From assembly GCF_036825535.1 (NCBI RefSeq), contig NZ_CP098813.1, positions 1,054,001-1,118,000 of the forward strand: a DNA stretch of 64,000 nucleotides, written 5' to 3'. This DNA comes from Parasalinivibrio latis (lineage in GTDB: Bacteria; Pseudomonadota; Gammaproteobacteria; Enterobacterales; Vibrionaceae). Positions 24,399-33,583 of the stretch are shown one piece after another. The notes under the pieces were generated by a model, which saw nothing but the letters and a program-made list of their open reading frames with translations, searched no databases and was not told the origin of the DNA. Numbering within the stretch: position 1 is the first letter of the stretch; every line of letters starts with the position of its first letter. Made by a program: the position numbers and the translations under genes.

Positions 24399-24586
24399 TG
24401 GAGAAGCTCAATGTCGGCGTCAGTTACAGCGCCTCAGTCGTTACCGTGATTGCTGGGTTGACTATCAATGACTGGGTGGCACTCGGGGGCTTGTTGATTG
24501 GTCTTATAACCCTGGTGACCAACCTCTGGTACAAGCGTGAAAACCTCAAACTCCAGAAAAAGGCGCGCAGGCATGACGCCGATTGA
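24398..24586 (+). CDS. Second small holin-like membrane protein
   Basis: 62 residues. Two hydrophobic stretches (ASVVTVIAGLTINDWVALGGLLIGLITLVTNLWY) and a basic tail (KRENLKLQKKARR) are the layout of class II holins of the HP1/lambda-S21 kind. It starts at the base where the previous gene ends (TGATG). It may be a true holin or an antiholin partner of the larger one; no Rz/Rz1 spanin pair is seen nearby. Confidence 0.72.
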   Translation: MEKLNVGVSYSASVVTVIAGLTINDWVALGGLLIGLITLVTNLWYKRENLKLQKKARRHDAD

Positions 24587-25094
24587 CTGGCTTTCCATTG
24601 AAACCGAATAACGCAAGGGACTGGAGTCCAACCGTAAAGTTGGTGACCGCTTTGGAGTGTCGGAAACCTCGATTCGCCGCCGAGCCAAGAAATATGGCTG
24701 GGTGCGGGATGGCGCGACCATTAAGCGTGAATGCGTCAAGGCTTACTTTGCCGGCAAGCCTGAGCCCGAGATAGTTGGGAAACCCAAGGCTGTGGCAGCG
24801 GCGATAATGGAAGCGGCCAACGAAGACATCCATGACATGGACGTTGGCCTTGAGAATGCCTGCCTTGCCCTGAAGCTTGTCAATAAAACTCTCCGCACGA
24901 TTGAAGCCGATGAACGTTCCATCAGGATGCTGGTGATGGACGCGAAAAACCTCAAACTGCTGACGGACACCAATCGGTACAACATTGACCTTATCCGGCG
25001 TATCCGAGGACTGGATGACCCAGGCCGCAAAGACGACGACATGACAGAAAGCGAACTGGATGCCCGTATTGCCGAACTTAGCAAGAAGCTATGA
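24573..25094 (+). pseudogene. Terminase small subunit, interrupted by an in-frame TAA
   Basis: DNA-recognition subunit of the packaging motor. From the ATG at 24573 the reading frame encodes MTPIDWLSIETE, then TAA (24609-24611), then RKGLESNRKVGDRFGVSETS and IRRRAKKYGWVRDG. Small terminases of this kind normally read ...IExEYRxGxxSxRxIGxxFGVS..., so the stop replaces an expected Tyr (TAT/TAC to TAA) just before the HTH. The rest stays open to 25094. A GTG at 24657 could restart translation but would lose the first HTH helix. Either the phage cannot package, or a restart product suffices, or the base is a sequencing error. Confidence 0.75.
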
Positions 25095-26605
25095 ACACCT
25101 CGGCAGGAAAGCGCGAGCTCCTTTCCCTACTGGAAAGGAAACGGGCCTTGAAGGCACGCCATTCGCTTGATGCCTATTGCCGCAGCATTCCCATCCCAGG
25201 TGCCCCTCTTAACGATGATGAGGATTGCGAGGCCTTCTATCCGGACACCGTGGTACCTGCACGCCACCATCAACTGATTAACGAAGCTCTGGAGAAAGTC
25301 GAGGCCGGTGATATCAAGCGCCTGATGGTGTTCATGCCCCCAGGCTCGGCAAAGTCGACCTATGCCAGCGTGGTGTTTCCGACCTGGTTTATGGGAAAGA
25401 ACCCCGGCAAGCAGGTTATTTCAACGTCCTACGCATCCAACCTAGCCTGGAAGTTTTCCCGAAAGTGTCGCCAGATATGCAAAAGCCCGGCGTACCAGCA
25501 GATATTTGATACCGGATTGACGCCGGACAACAAGGCTGTTGAGGCATGGTCCCTGACTAACAATGCCGGTTACATGGCTGGAGGAGTGCTTTCGGGCATC
25601 ACCGGCAACCGTGCAGATGGGCTTATCAATGACGACCCTATAAAAGGCCGGGAGCAGGCTGACAGTGAAGTCATCCGGGATAAGACCTGGGAGGCGTACA
25701 AGTCTGACCTACGCACACGCCTTAAACCCAACGGTTTTATCATTTGGATACTGACCCGCTGGCACGAAGATGATCCGGTGGGGCGCATTTTGCCCAAGCA
25801 CTACAACGGGGAGTCCGGCTGGATTGAAGCTCGGGATGGTGAGTCCTGGTATGTCATTTCCCTGCAGGCGGAGTGTGAAAGGGAGGATGATCCACTGGGC
25901 AGGGACCGGGGCGAGTTCCTCTGGACGGACTGGTTTTCCCCTGCATTCTGGCGACAGGAGAAACGCACTCAGGGGACGCGGAACTGGGAGGCACTTTATC
26001 AGCAGCGTCCCGCCCCGTCAGAAGGCGGAATTATCAAACGCGCATGGGTTAAGCGATACCGGGTTCCCCCTGCCCATCCCATACGCATTGTGCACAGCTG
26101 GGATACGGCCAACAAGGCCAAGGAAATCAACGACCCGTCAGTCTGCACTGTCTGGGCGGAAACCAAGCTGGCGTATTACCTCCTCTACGTTTGGCGTGAC
26201 CGGGTCGAGTACCCGACTTTGCGTGCAATGGCTAAAAGTATTGCCCGTAAATACCCACCCCATGCCGTGCTTATTGAGGACAAGGCCAGTGGGCAGCAAC
26301 TTATCCAGGACTTGCGTGCAGAAACTCGCCTGCCGGTTATCCCCATTGAGCCTGAGCACGACAAGATTATCCGCCTGTCGTCTGAGTCTCCCAAGTTTGA
26401 GGCCGGGACTGTCTTCCTGCCTCTTGAGGCCGAATGGCTGCCGGACTACGAGCGCGAGCTTTTTAGCTGTCCACTGACAGACACCTTTGACCAGGTTGAC
26501 AGCACCAGCCAGTTCCTCCGCTGGGCTGGGGGGAGCATTGAGCACTATGACTACCAGCGCGTTAATGGCGGGGGCAACAGCTTTAAGCGGGAGGGCGTAT
26601 GGTGA
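25091..26605 (+). CDS. Terminase large subunit
   Basis: 504-residue ATPase-nuclease that pumps phage DNA into the prohead. Walker A is MPPGSAKSTYAS (about residues 83-94), the acidic Walker B region is ADGLINDDPI, and the C-terminal nuclease has HSWDTANKAKEINDPSVC and VLIEDKASGQQLIQDL. The family is the terminase_6 / gp28-like type of Mu-like phages. Its start overlaps the small-subunit stop by four bases. It appears intact. Confidence 0.92.
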   Translation: MNTSAGKRELLSLLERKRALKARHSLDAYCRSIPIPGAPLNDDEDCEAFYPDTVVPARHHQLINEALEKVEAGDIKRLMVFMPPGSAKSTYASVVFPTWFMGKNPGKQVISTSYASNLAWKFSRKCRQICKSPAYQQIFDTGLTPDNKAVEAWSLTNNAGYMAGGVLSGITGNRADGLINDDPIKGREQADSEVIRDKTWEAYKSDLRTRLKPNGFIIWILTRWHEDDPVGRILPKHYNGESGWIEARDGESWYVISLQAECEREDDPLGRDRGEFLWTDWFSPAFWRQEKRTQGTRNWEALYQQRPAPSEGGIIKRAWVKRYRVPPAHPIRIVHSWDTANKAKEINDPSVCTVWAETKLAYYLLYVWRDRVEYPTLRAMAKSIARKYPPHAVLIEDKASGQQLIQDLRAETRLPVIPIEPEHDKIIRLSSESPKFEAGTVFLPLEAEWLPDYERELFSCPLTDTFDQVDSTSQFLRWAGGSIEHYDYQRVNGGGNSFKREGVW

Positions 26606-28119
26606 TGGTATCCAAAACACTGACACGAGAGATAGCCGGGCCGACGGCCATCCGAAACCCCTGGGGGAGTGGCTCCGTTGCCAGTGGCCTGACACCGGCG
26701 CGGCTGGCATCCATCCTCCAGTCAGCATCGGATGGAGATCTGGAGGCTTACCTGACACTGGCTGAGGAAATGGAGGAACGTGATCCCCATTACTCCAGTG
26801 TCCTTCGCACCCGCAAATTGGCCGTGGCCGGGTTGCCGGTCAACATTGAAACAGGGGGTGAGGGCCGCCATGCAGACAGGCTTGCCGATACAGTGCGGGA
26901 GCTAGTTGGTGCCCCGCAATTCGGGGAGCTGGTTGACAATGCGCTGGATGCGCTAGGCAAAGGGTTCAGCGTTAACGAAATCCTTTGGGACCGCGGTGGC
27001 AGACGGTGGACACCCAGAGCCTATCTCTGGCGCGACCCACGCTTTTTCCAGTTCAACCAGAAAAAGCCGGATGAAATCCGCCTGCAAGATGACAGCGACC
27101 CGGTCGATGGGCTGCCTCTGCCCCCCTACAAGTTTGTCATCCACCGGCCAAGGATGAAGTCGGGCCTGCTGCTTCGTGGTGGGATGGCACGCCTGGTGGC
27201 ATTTTCCTATGTGTGCAAGATGTATGGCCTCAAAGACTGGCTGGGCTTTCTGGAAATCTATGGCATTCCCCTTCGCCTTGGTAAGTATGGGCCAGGTGCC
27301 AATGAGGAGGACAAGGCCGTTTTGAAATCGGCCGTGGTCAACATCGGCTTTGACGCAGCGGCTATCTTGCCCGATTCCATGGTGATTGAGTTTGAGCAAA
27401 TCGCCCAGGCGTCAGGAGCCTCTGAAGTGTTTGCCCGCCTGGTGGAATGGATAGACCGTCAAGTTTCCAAGGCTGTCCTTGGCCAAACGGCCACGACTGA
27501 GGGTACACCGGGTAAACTTGGCAATGAGGACGCACAGGATGCAGTGCGCCAGGACCTCATTGAGGCCGATGCCCGCCAGTTGTCCGATACCCTTAACCGG
27601 GATCTTATCCGGCCATTCATTGACCTCAACTTTGGCCCGCAAGCCGTCTATCCAAAGGTGGTTATCGCCATCCCAGAAAAGGAAGACATTGATGCGCTGG
27701 CCACGAATCTCGAAAAGCTGGTTCCGCTCGGACTTAAAGTTTCGGCGAAGGAAGTGCGTGCCAAGTTGGGCCTGTCTGAGCCCGCCAGTGATGCCGATTT
27801 GTTGGGTGTGCCTGCCGCCCCTGAGCCTGACGAAACCAAGCCTGATAAGACGGAGCAGGCAGAAAACCACCGCAAAGCCCTGAACCGTGTGACGCCTGAT
27901 GACATCGACCAGATAGCCCAAATGATGTTGGATGACTGGGAAGGGGCAACGCACATTACCGATCCTATTCTGGCTGCCGTGAAAAGTGCCAACAGCTATG
28001 AGGACATCTTGGCCTTATTGCCCGGGCTGCTGTCAAAAGTGGATCCGACTGCCCTAACGGACAGCCTCGCTCAGGCTGGTTTTATGGCGTACGGGGAAGG
28101 CCGGGAAGGCGACGAATGA
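26599..28119 (+). CDS. Mu gp29-like portal protein (DUF935)
   Basis: 506 residues. The portal forms the ring through which DNA enters and to which the neck and tail attach. IAGPTAIRNPWGSGSVASGLTPARLASILQSASDGDLEAYLTLAEEMEERDPHYSSVLRTRK is the standard opening of DUF935 portals, and LVEWIDRQVSKAVLGQTATTEGTPG is another family stretch. A second ATG at 26605 is possible. The gene overlaps both its neighbours by a few bases, as usual in Mu-like head operons. Confidence 0.93.
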   Translation: MVMVSKTLTREIAGPTAIRNPWGSGSVASGLTPARLASILQSASDGDLEAYLTLAEEMEERDPHYSSVLRTRKLAVAGLPVNIETGGEGRHADRLADTVRELVGAPQFGELVDNALDALGKGFSVNEILWDRGGRRWTPRAYLWRDPRFFQFNQKKPDEIRLQDDSDPVDGLPLPPYKFVIHRPRMKSGLLLRGGMARLVAFSYVCKMYGLKDWLGFLEIYGIPLRLGKYGPGANEEDKAVLKSAVVNIGFDAAAILPDSMVIEFEQIAQASGASEVFARLVEWIDRQVSKAVLGQTATTEGTPGKLGNEDAQDAVRQDLIEADARQLSDTLNRDLIRPFIDLNFGPQAVYPKVVIAIPEKEDIDALATNLEKLVPLGLKVSAKEVRAKLGLSEPASDADLLGVPAAPEPDETKPDKTEQAENHRKALNRVTPDDIDQIAQMMLDDWEGATHITDPILAAVKSANSYEDILALLPGLLSKVDPTALTDSLAQAGFMAYGEGREGDE

Positions 28120-28895
28120 CTATCCCGGCTCGCCTGACCGTACCCGAGCAGGCGCTCGCATACCTGAAGGCCAAGGGGTATGCCATTGCCTGGCACTGGG
28201 ATGAAGTCTGGAAAGAGGAACATACCTGGGCGTTTACTGCCGCCAAGGCCATGACCCAGGACCTTCTTATCGACATCCACGACGCGGTTGTGTCCGCCAT
28301 GGCCGAGGGGAAAACCCTGGCACGCTTCAAAGCAGAGCTTGAGCCCAAGCTGGCAAGGCGGGGCTGGCTTGGACGGGCCTTGATGCCGGACGGCTCGGTT
28401 GTTGAGCTTGGCACGCCAAGGCGCCTTAAGCTTATTTACGACACCAATTTAAGAGCCTCCCGGGCTGCTGGCCAGTGGGCACGGATTGAGCGTAACAAGG
28501 CAGTGCTTCCGTACCTGCTCTATGGGCTGGGTCCCTCCAAAGAACACCGCGAGGACCACGTGCACTGGGAAGGGTTGGTATTGCCGGTGGATGACCCGTT
28601 TTGGGACACGCACATGCCGCCCAATGGATTTGGCTGCCGGTGCCGCGTGCGGCAGCTGACGGCTGAGGAGGCCAAAAAGCGCGGTATCTCTGCATCCCCC
28701 AAGCTTCACCATACCACCTGGACCCACAAACGCACCGGGGAAGTGATGGAGGTTCCTGAAGGGGTTGATCCGGGCTGGGATTACAATCCGGGGAAGGCGA
28801 GAGCCAAGGGACGCAAACGCTGGGAGAAGGAAAAAACAGCGGTCTTTGAGCAAACAGTGGGTAAGCCAGGTGAATCTGTGCCGCTTCGCAGGTGA
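28116..28895 (+). CDS. Mu gpF-like minor head morphogenesis protein
   Basis: 259 residues. The SPP1 gp7/Mu F domain ends with the mark PPNGFGCRCRVRQLT, preceded by DHVHWEGLVLPVDDPFWDTHMPPN. The protein is a minor capsid component involved in head assembly. It is the last backbone gene before the cargo island: in Mu-type phages the protease and capsid genes would follow closely, but here 7.5 kb of AT-rich DNA intervene. Mu F is longer (over 400 residues), so a C-terminal truncation linked to the island cannot be excluded. Confidence 0.88.
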   Translation: MTIPARLTVPEQALAYLKAKGYAIAWHWDEVWKEEHTWAFTAAKAMTQDLLIDIHDAVVSAMAEGKTLARFKAELEPKLARRGWLGRALMPDGSVVELGTPRRLKLIYDTNLRASRAAGQWARIERNKAVLPYLLYGLGPSKEHREDHVHWEGLVLPVDDPFWDTHMPPNGFGCRCRVRQLTAEEAKKRGISASPKLHHTTWTHKRTGEVMEVPEGVDPGWDYNPGKARAKGRKRWEKEKTAVFEQTVGKPGESVPLRR

Positions 28896-29021
28896 GCTAT
28901 CGCGCTATCAAAGCAATATCCTTGATATGTAAAAATCCCGACTTTAAAACAAATAATGTCTACTAATCAAACTAACAATAGTTAAGAATATTAACCTGTT
29001 ATTACGCTGAAATATGTCGGG

Positions 29022-29489
29022 ATGAGAGAAAGGAAGGATTCTGTGTTGCGAGGGTGGCTGCAAAAGCTAATGAGTAAAACCGACAAGGAGGAGCTCGATT
29101 TTGTACACAAGTCCACTGGCATCGTTGCAGGTTTTGGGACGTTTTTTGTCTTTATTATCGGTACGGTTGTCAACATCTTGTTATCTGAGGAAGAACAAAT
29201 TTCCAAGGAGAGGTTTGAAGACTCTCATTTAATCGAACTAGACACGCGCACAATCATCGAAACCCCTCCAGAGATAGTTAAACAGCAAAAACCTGCCACC
29301 AACAACACTTCTGATAATTCACTAAGTGCAGTTAAAGACGATCAAAAATCACGTCCGTTTAACATAGAAATTGTAACGGAAGAGAAATACAACGAGCAGG
29401 TAGGACGTTACGAAGCTTATCGAAAGGATTTAGACAGTAATAGACCAAAACCAATTACTTTAGATGGAGAAGAGAATGAGGCTAACTAA
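29022..29489 (+). CDS. Cargo protein with one membrane span, unknown function
   Basis: 155 residues. After a basic N-terminus (RGWLQKLMSKTDKEELDFVHKS) there is one membrane span (GIVAGFGTFFVFIIGTVVNILL); the remaining 100 residues are polar, with a low-complexity TPPEIVKQQKPATNNTSDNS stretch and a final charged part. I recognise no family. An in-frame GTG at 29043 has AGGAAGG five bases upstream and may be the true start. Its stop lies inside the next gene, so the two are coupled and probably work together at the inner membrane. Confidence 0.65.
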   Translation: MRERKDSVLRGWLQKLMSKTDKEELDFVHKSTGIVAGFGTFFVFIIGTVVNILLSEEEQISKERFEDSHLIELDTRTIIETPPEIVKQQKPATNNTSDNSLSAVKDDQKSRPFNIEIVTEEKYNEQVGRYEAYRKDLDSNRPKPITLDGEENEAN

Positions 29490-30216
29490 CTGGATTCTGT
29501 TACTTTCACTTGCATATGGCTCCACCGTTTTGGCGTCAGAACGCATAGATGAACTTGAGGGAAGAATAGAAAAACTGGAACAACAGATTTCGCAACTCGC
29601 GGCGACGTTAGAACAAAGCCCGCATCAAGATGATTCTTCAGGGCGTAGTCTATCCGATACCTCCAAATTCTCGCCAGGCCTTTGGATGGAGTTTTACCGA
29701 TTGAATTTGAAAGGTTCTAGGGAACTGCCTTTGCAACCAGAAGGTACGCCACTTGGTGCTCTTTTAGATACTGACTCTCCGAAATTTGAGTTTTCCTTTT
29801 TTATGAAAGACTCAAACCTCAAAAAATACCACAACGAACCTTATGGGTTATCTTGGACTGGCTATCTTAATATCCTAGAGGGCGGCCCTCAGATATTTAC
29901 ATTGGATGTTGCTTATAAGTCCGACCAACTTGCGGAGAAAAGCTATTGTAGCGCGTCACTTTCTCTTGATTCCAAGAGCTTGATTGAGTTGAAACCAAAA
30001 TTTGGTTCACATGACAGGGACAAAACGAAAACTGAGATAGCTCAAATTAACCTCGAGAAAGGTATTTATCCGGTTCAAGTATGGCTCACTTGCGGCACTC
30101 GACTTTTAGGAAGAGTGCCAATTCTTCAAGGTTTGAGTGCTCAATTGAACTACCGCGCACCAAGTGACAGAACGCTAACGCCAGTCCCTAAAGATCAGCT
30201 TCTGCACAAGATTTAA
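29476..30216 (+). CDS. Secreted cargo protein with coiled coil and PA14-like beta domain
   Basis: 246 residues from the ATG at 29476, chosen for GGAGAAGAG directly before it. Signal peptide LTNWILLLSLAYGSTVLA-SE, then a coiled coil (IDELEGRIEKLEQQISQLAATLEQ). The rest resembles PA14-type beta sandwiches in pattern: WTGYLNILEGGPQIFTLDVAYKSD, then CSASLSLDSKSLIE and LEKGIYPVQVWLTC (two Cys that could pair). It overlaps the preceding membrane-protein gene by 14 bases. PA14 likeness is my pattern judgement, not a search result. An envelope or surface-binding role is possible. Confidence 0.6.
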   Translation: MRLTNWILLLSLAYGSTVLASERIDELEGRIEKLEQQISQLAATLEQSPHQDDSSGRSLSDTSKFSPGLWMEFYRLNLKGSRELPLQPEGTPLGALLDTDSPKFEFSFFMKDSNLKKYHNEPYGLSWTGYLNILEGGPQIFTLDVAYKSDQLAEKSYCSASLSLDSKSLIELKPKFGSHDRDKTKTEIAQINLEKGIYPVQVWLTCGTRLLGRVPILQGLSAQLNYRAPSDRTLTPVPKDQLLHKI

Positions 30217-30228
30217 AGAGTGCTTCGA

Positions 30229-30258
30229 CGAGCCTTGTAGTCAATCCGAGGCTCGTTT
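30229..30258 (+). terminator. Weak terminator-like hairpin after the secreted cargo gene
   Basis: CGAGCCT (30229-30235) pairs with AGGCTCG (30249-30255) around a 13-base loop, followed by TTT. It ends the two-gene cargo operon. Confidence 0.5.
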
Positions 30259-30359
30259 CATCAGACCCTCACCACCTAAGTGTTTTTACTTAGCCAAAAG
30301 GCCAACTAGTTCGAGCCTACAAATACTGTTGTGAGGTGGTCATCCTGTCCACTTCCCCG

Positions 30360-31212
30360 TTAACAAGACAACATATAACTAGAGCTTTCCAGTCTCCGTC
30401 GGTATTCAGCCGGCGGGATATTTCCTAAGCTTTCGTGAGTCCGTTCTTCGTTGTAATCAAGCATCCAGATCCATGCCATGTCTCGCACTTGCTCAAGAGA
30501 CTCGAACAGATAAGCATCCAGGAACTCTCGGCGGAATGAACCGTTGAAGCGTTCCACAAAGCCGTTTTGCTGAGGCTTACCGGGTTCGATATAGACCAGC
30601 TCAATGTCATGTGTTTCGCACCAATCGGTCAGTTGTGCAGAGATAAGCTCCGGGCCATTATCGACGCGAAGTTGTTTTGGCAAGCCTCGTTCCTCTTTTA
30701 GGTGTTCCAGAGTGCGCACGACTCGGCCAGCCGGGAGCGACGTATCGACTTCAATAGCCAGGCATTCCCGCGTGGCTTCATCTTCGACATTGAGGGTGCG
30801 AAATCGCTTCCCGCAATACAGCGTGTCATGCATGAAGTCGAGTGCCCACTGATGATTAGGCTCCATGACTACCTCCAACGGCTTAGCTACACGCTTGGGT
30901 AAAACACGTTTTGGGCGCCGTTTTAGGTTCAGACCCATTCGGCAGTAAACCCGGTAGACCCGCTTGTGATTGAAGCTGAGTCCTTTGTATCGCATGCGCC
31001 CATAACACTTCCAGAAGCCTGCCTGCGGGGACTTGCTAAGTACCGCGTTGATAGCATCAATGACGTCGGCATCCGCTACCCGCCAGTCCCTGGGTTTTCG
31101 ATAAAAACTGGCACGCCCTAACTGAGTGAGTCCACAGGCTTTTACAACGCTCAGGCCAACGTTAATCAGGATGTGTGCACAATCCCGCTTGTCGTTGACT
31201 ACCAGCCCTTTT
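30360..31212 (-). CDS. IS407-group transposase OrfB (rve/DDE integrase core)
   Basis: About 284 residues when read by -1 frameshift from orfA. The DDE residues are visible: WALDFMHDTLY (first Asp), LRVDNGPELIS (second Asp) and NGFVERFNGSFRREFLD (Glu). KRPKRVLPKR and YNEERTHESLGNIPP are typical of the group. The stop lies at the inner edge of the left inverted repeat. The frame is open back to about 31212; an internal ATG stands at 30995. Confidence 0.92.
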
Positions 31213-31468
31213 TTGCGAACAGTTCCTTCATCGCATGGTTTTCCAGGCTGACATCTGCGTACATTTTCTTGAGCTTGGCATTTTCAGCCTCAAGCTCTTT
31301 AATTCGCTTGAGTTCAGAGGCTTCCAGCCCTCCGTACTTGGCTTTCCAGTTATAGTACGTCGCATTACTGATGCCATGCTGGCGGCAGATATCATCGACT
31401 TTCATGCCCGCATCGGCCTCTTTGAGGATGGCAACGATCTGAGTTTCGGTGAACCGTGACTTTTTCAT
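31199..31468 (-). CDS. IS407-group transposase OrfA
   Basis: 89 residues from the ATG at 31468 (MKKSRFTETQIVAILKEADAGMKVDDICRQHGISNATYYNWK). HTH of the IS3 OrfA type followed by a leucine-zipper-like helix (SELKRIKELEAENAKLKKMYADVSL). Near its end, A AAA AAG (31208-31214 on the minus strand) is a classic slippery sequence for the -1 shift that makes the OrfAB transposase. Confidence 0.92.
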   Translation of the reverse strand: MKKSRFTETQIVAILKEADAGMKVDDICRQHGISNATYYNWKAKYGGLEASELKRIKELEAENAKLKKMYADVSLENHAMKELFAKKGW

Positions 31469-31536
31469 GGTGTTCTCCTGCAATTAAAAGGCAGAAAACT
31501 CCAGTTTAGACTGTCTCAGAATAGGGGAAGTGGACA

Positions 31537-31745
31537 ATTTCACTCATGATCGGGTTATCAAACAATGGAAAGATAGATTGATCGGTTGGCTGTTAGGTGC
31601 TTCAAAATCACTACATTGATAGAATTAACTCACTAACGGCATCCAGCCTGCGCAGGGGAGGCTGGAGGGGCTGGGGTGAGCACTCAACATGCTCACAGCA
31701 CTATTAGGTTTAAATCAAATCCAACATTGGATAGCGTTAAAAAAA
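31537..31745. other. Gene-free spacer with possible coding remnant and hairpin
   Basis: Directly right of the IS, the plus strand has an open stretch (31544-31618) ending in KQWKDRLIGWLLGASKSLH and a TGA, which could be the tail of a gene lost or cut by the IS. CCAGCCT (31643-31649) pairs with AGGCTGG (31659-31665), a hairpin without a T run that could end the convergent KAP gene. Confidence 0.35.
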
Positions 31746-33416
31746 CTACCGACGGAACTTAGCCAGACGGCTTCTGTTTAGAGCGTTTTCGTTTCCGATC
31801 TCTTCGAGCGCTTCTTGGGTATTTTTCATCAGAATCTCGGAACTTTGCCCTAATTTTATACACGCACGGATATAGAGGGTTAATTCTTCGCCTTTGAATT
31901 GTTTGAACATTTCTTTGAGTTCTTCTTTGCTGAGCTTAGCGAGTACATGCGCATCTTCACTATTCCAAGAACTTGAGCCTTTCCACCTATCTAAGATAAG
32001 GCGCGGACTATCTTCTTTTTTGTGATCGTTATATGCCTGCCTCAGCGCATTTTCGAACTTAGAATCCTCTATGTCGAAAGTGTGATAGTGTGAGTCAATA
32101 TTAAACCTTTCTGGACTTTCCCGGAATGTGTCCAAGTAGAACTGAATAAGCGTGTCAGCTTTTTCCTCAAACCCAATTTTTCTTAAGATTATTAGAGGCT
32201 GGCTCCACTGATGGGTTGTAACATCTAGAATTGAAGCACGAAGCGCCTTATCAAAAGCATTTGCAACTTCATCACCATTGTCATCAAACGAACCATGGTA
32301 AATTCCCCAAGCTTTGGATAATTCATCCGCCCTTTTCATCGACATTATTTCTGATTGCTTAGCGTTGCATAGTTCTAACCATCTATTTTCATCTGGGAAT
32401 CCATTTTCGATACTATCTGCAATTGCTAAATCAATCATATCTGTACGTTTGTATCCGTATGCAGCTAAAATGTCGTTCCACTGTTGGCAATCTTTTTCCT
32501 CATATTCTTTAGCTATCTTAGTTGTTCCTGCATTTTTTATGAATCTGAAATCAGGGACGAGATTGTCTCCTTTACAACAATAATAACTCCAGCTCAAAAG
32601 TGTAACGCTATGAATTAATTGAGATTTAATGCTGTCATCGTGACTCTCTATAAGAGATAGTAAAGAAGTGGTGTGGTATTGGATTTTTCTTATGACTCGG
32701 ATATTTTTTATATCTAATTTTATACAGCATTCTTTGAGGAGATTATTCCATTTTGGGTTACCCTGTGTGTTATCTAAGGCTAAGTTAAAACTTTCATGTG
32801 AAGTTGGTGAAAAACAGAGTTGTTTGTCGATTACTTTTTCTTTGTATTCAGAGAACTCATCCGTAGCCTCTTTATCTGCGTTTTCATTAAGAAGAAGAAC
32901 AACTTTACAGTCTTTTTGCTCTTTGAAGTATGAAACGAGTCCCAAGAAGTCTTTAATTCTCAGGTCTTGGCCATGACGCTCGAGATCATCAAAGCAAATA
33001 ATCGTTTTATTTAGAGATAGATATGATAATGATGTGAAGACTGAGCCTAGGCCTTCAACATACTCTCCAACGAATGGGATTGAGATGCCCCGCAATGCAG
33101 ACATGGATTTTCGAGATACCTGTTTAGCGATGCTTTGATAGTTTTTCTTAAATGTTTTGAGATCAGGTTTCTCACCTATATTAATGGTATCGACCGTGTT
33201 CTCAAAAACAGCACGCTTTATCTCCTCGATACTATTGAGTCCAAAAAGAGATACGTAGGAATATGCATTTAAACCAACTTCTGCTTTGTACTCTTTTAGG
33301 AACTTATTCCAACTGTATGTTTTGCCTACCCCCCATGGTCCTTTAATCGCTAGCACTTCTGGTTCAGTGCTTTCGACAAAGTGCTTTATTTGGCGTTTTA
33401 CGAGCTCAATCGACAT
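31746..33416 (-). CDS. KAP-family P-loop NTPase (cargo; defence candidate)
   Basis: 556 residues. Walker A IKGPWGVGKTYS (about residues 24-35) and Walker B TIICFDDLERHGQ (DDLER at 143-147) are the KAP NTPase marks. VSLFGLNSIEEIKRAVFE is the conserved stretch after Walker A. Residues 107-133 (LRGISIPFVGEYVEGLGSVF...) are mildly hydrophobic but not clear membrane spans. The C-terminal 350 residues are helical with no family I know. KAP-type ATPases occur in plasmid-stability and phage-defence genes; the exact role here is unknown. It is divergent from a zinc-ribbon gene across 167 bases. Confidence 0.82.
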   Translation of the reverse strand: MSIELVKRQIKHFVESTEPEVLAIKGPWGVGKTYSWNKFLKEYKAEVGLNAYSYVSLFGLNSIEEIKRAVFENTVDTINIGEKPDLKTFKKNYQSIAKQVSRKSMSALRGISIPFVGEYVEGLGSVFTSLSYLSLNKTIICFDDLERHGQDLRIKDFLGLVSYFKEQKDCKVVLLLNENADKEATDEFSEYKEKVIDKQLCFSPTSHESFNLALDNTQGNPKWNNLLKECCIKLDIKNIRVIRKIQYHTTSLLSLIESHDDSIKSQLIHSVTLLSWSYYCCKGDNLVPDFRFIKNAGTTKIAKEYEEKDCQQWNDILAAYGYKRTDMIDLAIADSIENGFPDENRWLELCNAKQSEIMSMKRADELSKAWGIYHGSFDDNGDEVANAFDKALRASILDVTTHQWSQPLIILRKIGFEEKADTLIQFYLDTFRESPERFNIDSHYHTFDIEDSKFENALRQAYNDHKKEDSPRLILDRWKGSSSWNSEDAHVLAKLSKEELKEMFKQFKGEELTLYIRACIKLGQSSEILMKNTQEALEEIGNENALNRSRLAKFRR

Positions 33417-33583
33417 TGCTTTCCTTTTTTATTTTAGTAACAGTGAGATATGTAGTTTCCAGAAATAGTAAAACTGTGTAGATGCTAAAGAAATGCGAAG
33501 TGTAAGGAAATTTGAGCGTTAATGCATAGATAATAGTCAAAATTTCTGATAACAAGTTAAAAACTTTGGAATTTTGGAATGGT
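33417..33583. promoter_or_regulatory. Divergent promoter region between KAP NTPase and zinc-ribbon genes
   Basis: About 167 AT-rich bases that must contain promoters in both directions. I see no clear operator. The tight divergence suggests that the two genes are regulated together. Confidence 0.4.

Larger units (their letters stand above)
30346..31536 (-). mobile_element. IS3-family (IS407-group) insertion sequence, complete
   Basis: 1191 bases. Terminal inverted repeats begin TGTCCACTTCCCC on both ends (30346-30358 and 31524-31536, 13 of 13 identical, with further partial matches inward). It carries orfA and orfB in overlapping frames. The bases just outside (ATCC on the left, ATTT on the right) do not form a target duplication, so the element may have recombined or flanking DNA may have been lost after insertion. 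Confidence 0.9.

Noticed and set aside
28935..29023. ATCCCGAC / GTCGGGAT inverted repeat as island boundary
   Set aside because: Arms are only 8 bases and about 70 bases apart, and the match is not repeated at the other island end near 36.3 kb.
31199..31483. IS orfA/orfB split as a disabling frameshift
   Set aside because: A AAA AAG at 31208-31214 is the normal programmed slippage site of IS3-family elements.
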